Assembly: GCA_018907035.1 (NCBI GenBank)
Contig: JACCIC010000028.1
Coordinates: 2,139,501-2,203,500, forward strand
Reading direction: 5' to 3'
Length of the DNA: 64,000 bases
From: Sycobia sp. Sy_11
Lineage: Eukaryota > Arthropoda > Insecta > Hymenoptera > Epichrysomallidae
A model generated the notes under the pieces. The model was not told where the DNA came from, made no database searches, and saw only the letters and a program-made list of their open reading frames with translations. Within the stretch, counting starts at the first letter, position 1. Each line of letters begins with the position of its first letter. The translations under genes were made by a program, and so were the position numbers. Of the stretch, positions 38,531 to 50,903 are shown piece by piece.

Positions 38531-38641
38531 ACGCTCAGCGAGAGACGTGAAAAAATACATGACTGATTAAAACATGATTGGTTTTATTACAATTGTAATA
38601 ATAGCAATAATACACCTATCAATAATAGATCTTAATAGAGT

Positions 38642-38970
38642 TGTAACGGCCAGTAAACAATATCGCGAAGTAAGAATGACTTAAGTCTAGAATACGATAT
38701 GCTCACAAGCAAAAAAAAGATCTGTAAACCAAAAAAAAAAGATCTGTATTAAATAGGAAGCTGTAAATTTATCAGTATAACTCTGATAAATCGTCACCAA
38801 ACCAGAATACGTGTCTTAGTTATAGATATAACTGTAAAAAGGCCAGTCCTTTTCTGTAGTATAAAAACTTATTTTCGCACTTTGTGAACTATCTGAGTAA
38901 AATAAACTGACTGACAGTTCACACGTTTCTAAGTCTTGAAACCTGCCTACTTAATGTAACTGGTGCAATC
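38642..38970 (+). mobile_element. Possible degenerate solo LTR
   Basis: The segment starts TGTAACGGCC, has a TATAAAA box at 38860-38866 and an AATAAA signal at 38901-38906. That order and roughly 40-bp spacing suit a retroelement long terminal repeat. No matching target-site duplication, second LTR or reverse-transcriptase sequence was found, and the right boundary is a guess. The call is tentative. Confidence 0.2.
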
Positions 38971-41730
38971 ATATGGTAGATTCCCGTAAGATCCATCACG
39001 AAGGATCAAATATTAAATAATTAAAATAGATCGAAACTCATGATCTATGGAATAAATGCGTAACTTATCTCGAAGCAAATAGTTCGATAAATTTTACTCA
39101 GAAATTAGAATTGATTTATCACACCAAGTGTTTAGAATATCCCAAAGTACACGTCTAAGCAATTATTTAATAAAACACTATTAACAGATAATTAAAGTAT
39201 CATTAACATGCTTTTTAAATTCCATTTTCCTCTTGCATTGTTCCATTCAATGCTTTAATCTTTCTTTTTTTCACTCCAATATTGCACTTGGAAATCGACG
39301 TTTACGGAACAATACACATTCTCGGGTATAAGTGAAAGATTAAAATTGAAAAAATCAATATCTTAGTAAAAACAACTTAGTAGTAACACGGAATTTAAAA
39401 AGGATAACAATTATATTTTCATTATTAGTTTATTGCTTTTATGAAAGCAATTTTTTTGCTATACTATATAACGTCAAATTTATCAAATTTAGCCTAAAAA
39501 TGTACTACATAAGCTTTCTTGAATACCTTACGCGATAAATTAATGTTGATTTAGGGTCATCTTTGGTGCACCGAATTACATACGACAAATTACAATCTGC
39601 TTTAAGATTAACCGGCTTATAATTAAATTACGTTGTCCTACGGCGATGATTATCGGGCTGATACTTAGCTTGGATCAAGATCGCGAGAGTTCAGATTTAT
39701 CGTACTTGGCGCTCTGTCGGAAACAAAACATAAATCACATAAATAAACTTACATTAAATCTAATAAAGACGATGGCACTAAGCATCGCAGGCTGTAAAGG
39801 AAGGACCTGGGTAAGGAACAGGCTTGTTTATAATCAAAGAAACGCCACTCGAGCGCTTTAACGGGCGACCCCATCCTCGCCGAAGCCGCGCCCGCCTGCG
39901 GTTATCCGAGCGTTATTCTTATATCGCATTTTGAGGCGTCGGCCACTCCGGCCATTGACAGCTTTTTTTAATTTCGACAATTCGCCTTCGATCTTGCCCG
40001 CCCCTTTCATCCAATCACTCCTTCAGTCCGCGCGCGTCTCGCTCGGCGTCGCGCCTCCTCCGCGCCTCCTCCGGGCTCAGAAGCAATTTCGATGAAAGCT
40101 CTTTCAGCTCTTGCGCCCATCCTTTCTTCCATTTCGCTCTCTTTCTTGGCCCACTCGTCCTCCCCTGCCCCCTTCCCCCATCGCGCCCCCTGTTTTCCAC
40201 CCCGTTATTTCTCCACGTTGTTGCTCTCTTGCCCTTATCTCTCTTTTTCTTCGCCCCGGCTTCCGCCGACCGAGCTTTCCCGCCTTAATCCTTTTCCGGC
40301 TTTCCTATTGAACGCTCGCCCTTTGAAATGGCAAATATTTTTCTAATAACAGAATAGTTCGCTCTCTTTGGGCGAAGGATAGAAGGGAAATTTGCCCTGA
40401 ATGCGAGAAATTTGTTGCGTTTGTGTGTTGTTCGCTATTGTCATGCATCGGCAAAACAAGTAATAAGCACGTGCAAAGTTATTTCGTGAAAAAACTTTTA
40501 AGGGATAATAAGATTTAAATTAATTTAAACAGATAATAAAGTCTGATGGATCAAGATCAGAAGTAAGTTTGCAGTCATTAAGGCCAATCTTCAAGTAATA
40601 AATATCTATTGGCTTTGATAGAAAAAGATTTATTTTTTAACAGTTATGATATTTGTATAATAATATAATTTCTTATTATTTTAAATTGTCAATTTTGGGC
40701 AGTATAGTACTCATGCTAGTTATGATGCCAGTAGAAATAACCAAAATTCCAGTATTCATTCGCTTTATTTTTTACGTTTTTTTTTTAATGTTTTTAATCT
40801 CATATGTATATAATACTTTTTGCATTGCTAGGAAACATAATTCATAATGAACGGAGGAACATGTATGTATTTTACGTATGTGAAGTTCCAGCACCGGTCA
40901 AATAAATTTATTAAAAAAATTTTTTTAATTTCACATTCAGCTATAAATTCATTGCAGAAAAATATCAGCATTGTTCAGAAAAAAAAATGGACAATTAATA
41001 AAGGGAAATAAGAGAAGTACAAAAAAAGAGGAAATTGCAATTAATAATAATTAATTATACAGAATCTCGTGTACTTCATCCGTAGCCGGAAAGGCGAATA
41101 TTGACCGTAAAATTGCGAGGAAGAAAGAGCCCGGCTGAGCACAAAGCTGTGCCAACGACGGGAAAAAAGGGGAGTCGAGCCGGCCGCGATGTCAGGGCGC
41201 GGCCCCAAAAAAGTTCATTTCAGCGATCAAGAATAATTAAAGAGCTCGGCCTCCTTTTCAGCGGTGGCCCAGCGCGCCGGCGTTAATAGCTGGGGCAGCC
41301 GCGGTTTGTATCCGGCGCCCAGCGCCCTCGCCCCTCCGCCACCACGGTTGGGCGATATAAAACTCTCGGTCGCGGCCGGCGATGAGGGGGATGGGGGGGG
41401 GGAGGAATTGCCCGCTCAGCGGACGTCTTGTTATGCTAACAACCGAATTTAAAAACGGTAATAAGTTAGATCTAGTCGGCGAAAGCTCTTGCCGTCGTGG
41501 GGTTGCGCGCGTGAGGGGAAAGCGAGCAGCTGGGGGGGAGGGGGGCTGAAGAGTTTTGATCGCGACGAGGACCAGTAAACTTGTTACGTTCTCCATTCTA
41601 TCCTCACCGCTCCCTTCCCACATCTACTGCGCTTTTTATGATCCGCCCAGGAACCGAGTTATGCTGAGTTTAAGCCACGCCGAGGGACGAGGAAGTTTTT
41701 CACTGCTCCGAGGAGAACGGGGAGAACGGA

Positions 41731-41779
<49 letters not shown>

Positions 41780-43260
41780 GGGTGGGGGCATTTTCGCGCG
41801 AAAGAGGAGATGACTTAATCGCGGCGTTAGTTGCGTTACGAGACTGGATTACACAGGGGGGCGGGAGGTGAGTCCTGGCCGGCTGACTGGCGCGCTCGCG
41901 GCCCGGCCGGAAAACTCCGGGAAGTACGTGTCCGGGCGATAAGAAAATTAACTCGACACAGCGCTCGTACTTTTTAATTATGCAGATTAGAGGTGTACAC
42001 CGGGGCTCGTGGAAACGGAGACGGTGTCGGGAGGGGGGGGGGGTTGGCGAGCACGCGCTTGAGTAAACAAATCTGATACCCGGTGGTGTAAGTATTGGAT
42101 GATTAAGTGTAGACGGTGCATGAGTTCACAAATCACTTAAACCCCAACCCGTGTAATGAGCAATAAATTTTTTTCCAATTTGGCTGTTGTTGTTTCTGAT
42201 TTAAGCAGCACTTTCCGCATAACGATTACACATGTAAACAACTTTATTCGACATAGAGTTGATTGTAAACTGGTTGGTGAACTTAGTGAGGGATTTTAAT
42301 GAAAAGAAGGTATATAAATTTTAAAACACTTTATCAGTTTCATAGTAATAGAAGAAATTTAAGTTAATGTTATGTACCAATAACCGACAAGAGAATAGTG
42401 ATATAATTATAAATAAAGTGTCACTATTATCTGAATGATAATCCTGATACTGTTCTAATATGGAAATATTACCTAATAATTTTCAATTGAGAGGTTGTAA
42501 TGTACGCAATCAACGTTTCTAATAGTAACATTTAAAAGTATTAATATTGTACACCAATATATATTTTCTATACGCGGAAGTGAATATTATTGTAAAATGA
42601 GAAAAAAATGTCATAATGTAGTCAAATTCAGATAAAACTTTACTAAATTTTTAAATAGTGTAAATATCAAATATTCTTTGTAGTTCGCTTATTGTACGCC
42701 AATAATAATAACGCCTTATTTGAGATAAATAAAATTGTTACAGTATACAAATCTCTAACTAGTAACATATTACGTTGTTTTTCCATTTGAAAAAATAAAA
42801 AGATTTTCACTAGCCTGATATTAATTGAACTTTCAAGGTAAAATAGTAACATCTATAATAAACATTTAGAAACATTTAGCAATTATAGTAGACAGTCCCA
42901 GATTCTGCTAATCACGTTCAGTAATCACGATCTACCTATAACTTTCAAAATTGATCTTATCTTTGAAAATTTAATTGAAATTTTAACGGCTTCAGATCGG
43001 GATCAAATAGTTTTTTTTTTATCACAGGGGCTTTGGAAGCAGCGTCCACGATAAATTGCCATATCCGAACGATGCTGGAACAAGTACAACTATAAACGTT
43101 GCAAAGTTTGCGCGTATCGCGATATATGCATAATATCTCCTTTTACCATTCACTCTAGCATTGAATCGCGGCAAAAAAGGAAAAAAAAAACATACTTTTA
43201 CGAACGTCGTAATAAAATGCTACAGAAATACGTAATAACAATTCGCATGCAAAACAATGC
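38971..43260. other. Alternating AT-rich and GC-rich intron sequence
   Basis: AT-rich to about 39640, GC-rich at about 39850-40300, AT-rich at about 40400-41090, GC-rich at about 41100-42060 with a long (GA)n array (41733-41777), then AT-rich to about 43100. No gene was recognised. Confidence 0.5.
41733..41777. repeat. (GA)n microsatellite
   Basis: 45-base perfect GA array. Confidence 0.96.
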
Positions 43261-46251
43261 CAATCGAAGACAAAAGGAAAAGCCGCCCCTCTCGCCCCAT
43301 ACCGGGCTGACGCGCGGTAATTATCCTCGTGCTTGAATCTCCGATGCGCGCTGTCGATAAAATTTTCCGCGGTCCCGCATAAAAACGCGGCCCTGTATGA
43401 AATGTACGCCGTGTCTAAACGCGAAGCCGCGCAAACAAAGCCAAATTCTAGACTCGCGAGTTCTCTGCTTCTGCCCCCGTCCCCCGTGCGCGTCCCTCGC
43501 TAGCGGTGAAAACCGTAAAAACCGGACGAGCTTCCCGCTCCCCTGCCCCTCCGACGCGCGATCGCGGCGCGCGCAATAAAAGATCTGCATAATCGGGGAA
43601 AAAGGGGAAGCGAGCGAACGGCGCGCGTCGATTGCGGCGCTGCGTGAATAAAGTAAAAAGGCCGACTACCCCCGCCTCACTCGCCCCCTTCACCCACTGA
43701 CAATAACGAAGGGCTTGTCGTTTGTTTACCCGGCGCGGCGGTCGGGAGGGAATTGAAGGATGCGCGACCGCGATCGCTGGAATAATAATAGAAAGCGATG
43801 CAGGGCCGGGCAACCTCGCCCCTCCTCGATTTATGTATGCGCGCGCGCTCGCGGGGCGCTTCGCAGCGTCCGAGCGGGTCGTTGATTCGATCCCATGACC
43901 GAGCGACGGCGGTTTTGCGCGATATTTTTAAAGGGCGTAACAAGTGGCCGACGGTCGTGGATCCGCGAGCGAGGACATTTTTTACTATCGAGCACACGGC
44001 TCGCGGATTAACGGCCGCGCCGCGTCGAGAGATCCGGCCTTGGACTCTCACTCGCTCGCTTTCTCTCTCCCTAGACGACCGCCGACGGTAAAATCGTTGA
44101 AGCCCCGCCACGCCGCCGGTGGATGATTTATCGGGCTGCCCATTCCGCAGCTGCGCTGGAGCGAGTCGCATTATTGCCCGAACCTCACCCGCGCCCCAAG
44201 AAGGATTGGGCACCGAATCCGGAGTTCCCAAATTCTTTTTTTGTTTTCACGGCCATCCGTGGTTTCGGACTTTCCGATTACCCGTCCGGGATATTTTCTT
44301 ATTGCAGGAGCGCGCGAACGATTCAATGCGCGCCGGTCCTAATGACTCTTTTATCGCTCTTTGCATCGAGCAGGGTATTGGGGGCTGGGGGTGGATTCTA
44401 TGAGTTAATTTCTTTAAATAGAGCGAAAGTTCCTTCGGCTCTATAACTGTATACGGAGGCCTCCTCCCTCTGCACTTCGAGATTTAGAGATCTGTTATAT
44501 CCGGATGGTTATCTCGGAGGCGGGGGCGGGGGATAGATTAAATCGTCTATCACCGTAACTACGGCGCATAAAGTTTTCCGACTTTTAGTCGTTAAATTAA
44601 AAGCCGGAATTCATTTATGGCCGGTCGCGATCCTCGAGGCGCTCAACAGTTATCTTAAGACGCGCGATTCTCCGGCCCCGGGGACGCAATTTCTCCTTGT
44701 TTAATTGGCGTACTTTGGTATGGATTTCCTCTCGAATTCTCGGATGTTGTGATTCGATATCGAGAGCTGTATAGACGCAGGCAAATGTATATGCTCAAGA
44801 CTGGCGCGGGGGACTGGGGCGCGAGAAAAATGTAACGAGAAGCACTCGAGAGATTATTGAAAATAGCGGGCGAGGCGCGACGGAAAAATCGATTCCCCGG
44901 CGTTTTACGAGCAATAAAGGCCGGTACGCCTGGAACTTTCATTAAAACGACCGCAGCCGCCTCCGTTCCTCTCGGCCTCCCCCATTCCCTCCCCCCCTGG
45001 CGACCCGCGCGTGCTTTTCTTCGACTGGACAATTCTCGATACGGAATCCCGCGGCCGCAGTTGCGCACGAAAGCGGGGCTCTAAAGAGAAAGCTCGGAAC
45101 GAGGTGGGACGGGCGCAGAGAGCAGAGGTGGAGGAGGCAGGTCAGCGGCAACCGCAGCGCGCGGCTCGCAAATGCATTTCCGGAAGCTGGGCTTCCGACG
45201 CTTCCTGCGCCGTCCGGACGGTGGCTGATGTGGAAATGGATGGCGGGGTTGCCCTCCTCTGGCTTGGACGCGCTCGCGCAAGCCCCGGCAGGCGCGGGAG
45301 CATTAAACGCTGCGCGCACGCATTGCAACGAGCCCGTGCGCGGACGCGTGCGAACCGCCCGCCCCCCCTCCCGCCGTTGCCCCTTCTGTTCCGCGTGGCT
45401 CGGGGCGATGCTCTTCTCGCTTCCCTCTGCCCCCCCCACCCCCCACGATCGCGGCCCCGAGCTCGACTCGTTAACCGGGCTTTCATCAGGTAGAAATGCC
45501 AAGATTGATGACAAAACCGCGCGCGGCGGCGACGATGTCGGCTTTTCGGAGGGAGTGTAGGTGGGAACGTTAATTTCAGCGGCGGTCGGGGGGAGGGGGG
45601 GGCGGTGCGGGCGGGATGGGGGATGTATCGAACGACTCGTGGGTGCGCGCGCGTCGGGCAGCTCTTGCGGCGAAACTCGCAGCCCAAATTGCAGCGGGCG
45701 AACGAGGGATAAGCAATCATTGGCCGGCATTAACGTAATTAAGGGGAGAGTCGTGAAAATGCCCGATTCCCGGCTTTAATCCCCGAACGGCCGCGGGGAT
45801 ATTGCAATGGGAAAAGGGCCGTGAGCCAATGAACGGCGATGGGCGTATGAGTAACGACGAAACTGGAGCAACCGTGGGAGGCATGAATTTTGAAAAATTG
45901 AATAATCCGCAACTTCGTTCATCTTGATTCCGCTGCTCCTTAATGGCCAATTTTTCCTCGAGTCACGGCCCACTGCCCCGCCGAATATACGCACTTAATA
46001 TATTTTGTACGACCGTCGGAATATTCATCGAGGGTTGATTTTCGTATCTGCCACGGACCTCTTAAATATTCCACGAGTTTTCCCTTACTTCTGTAGCCGT
46101 CTGTGCGCCTCAATCGACCTTCCTCTATTTCTCATCTCTCGCCCGACTTCGCAGGCACCACGCATTGATAAGTCCCGAGACGGTATACACATTTTTTTCT
46201 GCGACCTCGCCGAATGTTTGTGCAGCGCTTCCGTGATTTATGTGCGCCCTG

Positions 46252-46295
46252 CTCTCTCTCTCTCTCTTTCTCTCACTCTCTCTCTCTCTCTCTCT
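46252..46295. repeat. Imperfect (CT)n microsatellite
   Basis: CT array with two interruptions. Confidence 0.9.
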
Positions 46296-46607
46296 GCCTC
46301 TCCTCCTCCCTCTAGGAACATTAACGGAGGCGAGCGAGCGAGCGCCCGTTCGCATAGCCCCGTATTTACTTATAAGAAAGTTTTCTGATTGACGAATAAG
46401 GCAGCGATAGAGTGCGAGGTAGCGGGGGACTGGGGCGAGATTCAACTTTTCGGCCCTTCCAGCCGGGGGAAGAGCTTTATCTCGTATCAAAGTTTGCGAT
46501 ACGAAACTATGATTATACTTTCTAAATATTTTGAGAGAGAAAATTGTCTTCGCGTATCTGTGTTGTGCGCAAGTGTGTCTACGTGTGGCGCGGTCTGTAT
46601 CGTCTAC

Positions 46608-46611
<4 letters not shown>

Positions 46612-46639
<28 letters not shown>
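46612..46639. repeat. (AT)n microsatellite
   Basis: Perfect alternating A/T, 28 bases. Confidence 0.95.
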
Positions 46640-46645
<6 letters not shown>

Positions 46646-47960
46646 CCACAGAGATATCCGCCGAGGAGAAATTTTCATCTGCCAACATTCGTATATAAAG
46701 CACGGGGAATATAGCAGGAATTTGAATCGCAAATTTATCGCCCTTACATTCGCGAGCGCGCCCAAGAAACGCGCGCATTATAAATTACCGCGTGTATCAA
46801 AATCGCCCCGGGCGACGCGCGTGTTTGCTTTACGATTCTCGCCGAAAGAGAGCTTTAAAGCCGGGGCCACGCTGTTCCCCGTATAATGCGGAATTTTCCG
46901 CGTACGGCGCGAGATTCCCGAATTGCGCCTGTAATTCAGACGGGCCGCCGATGTAATTCTTTCATTATCTTCCTTTTATTTTTTTCGTCCGCGTTTATTT
47001 TATCGGCCGCCCCCCTCCCATTCGTATATTTCAGACGCGACGCTCGTTAAACCTCCACGTCGGAATTTGCCCCTACGAACCTGCGATCCAAACCGAGTAA
47101 TAATCTCGATGAAAAGCAGCGAAAGGAGCAGCAGCAGTAGCAGCAGCGGTAGCAGCATCAAGGGGGAGCAGTAGTAATGCGATCGATCGATCGGCCTCGT
47201 GCCTCCCAATTCGATCTTTTATTATTTCCCACTGGGACTGGGACACTCGCGTCGCCTGTCCTTCGTTTCCATCCATCAGTTGCCGCCCGGGGGCGCGCTA
47301 ACAGATTATTTATATTCTCGCGATAATCCCATTATTATTCAAGGTGTTGCGCGTTTCATAAATCAACGGCGGCAATTCCCATTAGGGGGCCATTTCTCAG
47401 GAAGAGCGCGCGCGTGGACGACGCGCGACACACGCGGTATGGCGGCTCATGAGTATACCGTTCGCGAGGCGTCGCGAGCGGGGTCGGCGAGAGCAGCAGT
47501 AGCAGCAGCTTCACCACCTAGAGAAAGTACATGTATACTACGTATATATATGTATATAGATCGGAAAACCGTAGGCATCATCCGTCTTAATGTTCCGGGG
47601 TTATTTGATAATCTCAACGATCGTAAAGGAGGCCGTGATGGGGTGAGGAGCGGGGGTAACTGCTCTCGGTCTTATCTGAGCGCTTCCATCTTATTCCCGG
47701 CTGCTTTATCCACGCGGCAGGCGTCGCCCGGGTGGGTATGCGTGCGGATGTGTCCTTCTCTCCTTCTTAGCGACGCCCGCCGCGCTCCTCCCACGCTCTC
47801 TTAATTGAAACGTAATGAATGGATCTGCGAATTTCCAGCGCCGTTCTAACTTTTGGCGCTCGTTCCCCCTGCCCCTACCCCTCCAATCCGTCCGGCAGTT
47901 TAGTGCGCATCCACGTGCCCCGGCTCGACTTCTTCTCGCTTTTTCGCCCGGTTATATAAG

Positions 47961-47965
<5 letters not shown>

Positions 47966-47999
<34 letters not shown>
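47966..47999. repeat. (CT)n microsatellite
   Basis: Perfect CT array just downstream of a TATATAAG-like motif. Confidence 0.95.
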
Positions 48000-48001
<2 letters not shown>

Positions 48002-48901
48002 GCGTATATATTCTTGCCCCTTCATTGCCTCCCGGCGAGCGAGTTTAAACTTTGCTGAAATTAGTTTTTTTCTTCCAATGCCACATAATCCCATTGGATA
48101 AATTTTATCGTAAATTCGATGGAGATGCGACTTTTTTCGGAGTAGTTTTGCTTCATTCATGCGGTGTCGGGAAAATACGAGGTCGCGCAACATCCTAACT
48201 ACGTTTTGCTCCGCTGTGCATTAAAATGTGGAAATTTGTGCGCATCGTTAGTTGTAAAGTAGCTTTCTGAAGCTCGAGAATTTGAAATAAAACCAACACA
48301 CCTGGTCAGAAATAAAATTCAAACATTCCTTAAATTTTTAACGTTATCGAGTACAAAGAGTTTAATTAACCAATTTTTTTTGTACAAATAAGTAAAACGG
48401 TATTTTCATCTACGAATGTAGCCAGCGAAGGTGAAGAATTTCAGAAAGCTCACAATTACTTTGACGATGAAACCATTATGTTCTTTCTTCGGCTGTAGAT
48501 TGTAAAATCATTACATATAAAAGCTCATTCTTTCCATTTAATGGAAACTACTTTCACTAATCGAATATATAAAATAAAATGTTTCTCGCAAATGAAAAAA
48601 AATAAATGGATAGTGCAACGAAAATGTTCCAATATTCGTTCCAACAAGCAAACGCGATTAAGGAAGAGTAGTTTGCATTACAAATTCGCCGCTTTTTAGT
48701 TCGACCCAGTTTTCCCCAAAATATAAATAGATGTATACGTTCATGCACAGATCCACCCACCGTGAAAGCCCATCAAAAGAGCCAAACAGAATTGTGTTCC
48801 AATTTTTCCACGTATTTCGACCAAAATCTCGCGGCCGATGGGAGTCCGATCTAATTTGGCACGAGTAGTAAAAGTCACTTTTGAGTCAGGCGCGCGAGAA
48901 A

Positions 48902-48924
48902 TCTCTCTCTCTCTCTCTCTCTCT
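48902..48924. repeat. (TC)n microsatellite
   Basis: Perfect TC array of 23 bases. Confidence 0.93.
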
Positions 48925-49123
48925 AATGAAAAATTTTTGATAGACACTTTGGCGAAACGGTGCGACCCGCGACTTGCCGCGGTGGATAAGTATCGGGCTC
49001 GGGCGTGGCGGCCTTCCCTCTTGGAAATCGCATTCGATCGCGATAAGGCGCTAGACCGACTGAAAAATTGAATCGGAGACGTGCACACACAGCGAAGACC
49101 GTCGCTGTTTTAGGCGCTCGGGC

Positions 49124-49126
<3 letters not shown>

Positions 49127-49175
<49 letters not shown>
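49127..49175. repeat. (AT)n microsatellite
   Basis: 49-base uninterrupted AT array. Confidence 0.96.
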
Positions 49176-49178
<3 letters not shown>

Positions 49179-50872
49179 CCATATATAAGGCACGATCAGC
49201 GAGGTGAATTTTATCGCGAGAACTCGTCCAGGACAGGTCAGAAACAGATGAGTCGTCTTCGTGGATGTGAACATATCTTATCAATATTAACGATCTAAAG
49301 ATGTCGGCGTATCTGAGGAGCGAGAATTTATTGAATTTCTATTGCTTCTGTAGAAAACACTTTGACGAAAATTAATATATTATCAGACACAAGGGAGCAG
49401 AACTGGAAATATCATGAAAAATTAATAAAAACTTTATTGGAAACTTAATGAAAATTGATATTATCCTTCTAAATATTACAATAAAGACTAATAATTTTTT
49501 TTTTCCTCCATGCTCAAAAAATCGTATTCTTTACATGCCTCACGCTTACACTAGTATTTGATTTTGTGGAGACTTTACAAAAACTAATACAGTTGTCTAT
49601 TATCCTTCCCCCTTCAATTTTACCTTGATCTTCCTCGTACGCCTGTACTTCTAGTTTACTGGCTGGGCGCTTCGCCTCGCAAGCAACCCGCCTTGTTCTC
49701 GCCCCTTCTTGGCGTGTAAAAGTTTGCCAAGGAGATAGAGGGAGAGGTATGAGAAATACAGCGCGCCGTGATTCGACTCGCAAAACTACCCGAGTCCGAG
49801 CGATTTCGGCGATCTCCGGGCCTCGGGTGAAAGAGGACGAGCGCTACCGGCAGCCGAGCGGGGTCGAAACAAAACTTTCCTGGCAAAGCGAAGGCAACTT
49901 TTCCCTCTCCGGTCGCTCGTGCGCCGAGCGAACGGATCTGCAAAAACATAAGCGCGCACGAAATGGCTCGGACTTCCCGTGTCGCCCTGCCGGTGGGCGC
50001 GCGCACGCGCGCGACTCTTCTAGGGCGTCGCCTTGCGCGCAAAAATTACGTATATTCTATTCCATGTATAAGTGAAAAGCTCTACACGCCTTTCGTCCCC
50101 TCGCCTCCCTTCCGAGGCAGCGGCGTATTTCCTTACTTTTTTTCTGACATCTCTTCCTCCTCCTCCTCCTGCACCACCACCTTCCACCGGCTCGGTTCGT
50201 CGAGCTTCGCGCCCAGGACTTTTAAATGCTTTTTAGTCCCGTCTCGCGCTCAGTGTCCGCGCCCGCAACGCGAGAGATGAGCAAGAAGCGGAAGCCAGAA
50301 AAGGCATAAACGTCCGAGCGTCGGAGGAGCGCTGAGGCCAGGGATTAAGAAGAAAGTTGAAGAGGCGCACGCGCGCGCCCTCTCTGCGGATTCTGCGTTG
50401 GCGCGCTTGAGTTATTTGCCGCCGCAGTGCTGAGCAGAGCCGAGCCGAGCCGCCGTCACGAGAACTGCGAAAGCGAAGGTAAATGTCGGAGGCTGCCTCG
50501 ACTCGGACGGCGAGTCGATTTTATTACGCGCGCCGTGCTCATTTTCTTCCACTCGTCTGGCAGGTAAACGTATCCGAGGATCCCCGGGCGATCCCTCGGC
50601 TCAAGGTATACGAGGACCGTTTCTTCAGGGATATCGCGAATTATCCCGTTCTCGGTCCAGTGCGAGGGGTAGGGCGGCGAAAGTATCGGGGGGGGGGGAG
50701 AAGATAAGTACAGCGGACGAGGCGCTCTCAGTCCGGGAGGGAGTTAGAGACTGAGCGAGAGGGTCGGCGAAAGGTGCTCGAGGAGTATCTTCCGAAGATG
50801 TTGCGGCGAGAGCGGAAAAAAGGCAGAGGGCAGGGAGGGAGAGAGATGAAGGACGGGCGGTGGCCAGAGGTG

Positions 50873-50903
<31 letters not shown>

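Larger units (their letters stand above)
43261..47810. other. Large CpG-rich block of the upstream intron
   Basis: About 4.5 kb of CpG-rich sequence, the largest such block in the window. It includes open frames of up to 262 codons (minus, 45730-44942), but several frames on both strands are open at once and the translations are Arg/Ala/Pro/Ser-rich without domain motifs. A CT array (46252-46295), a TA array (46612-46639) and CAG-like triplets (about 47115-47175) occur near the right end. Confidence 0.5.

Noticed and set aside
43860..43920. GATTCGATCCC-like string suggesting a tRNA T-arm
   Set aside because: No matching acceptor stem, D-arm or anticodon arm could be laid out around it.
44942..45730. 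262-codon minus-strand open frame
   Set aside because: It lies in a CpG-rich block where several frames on both strands are open. The translation is Arg/Ala/Pro/Ser-rich with no domain, and it is neither in phase with nor similar to the IgSF gene.
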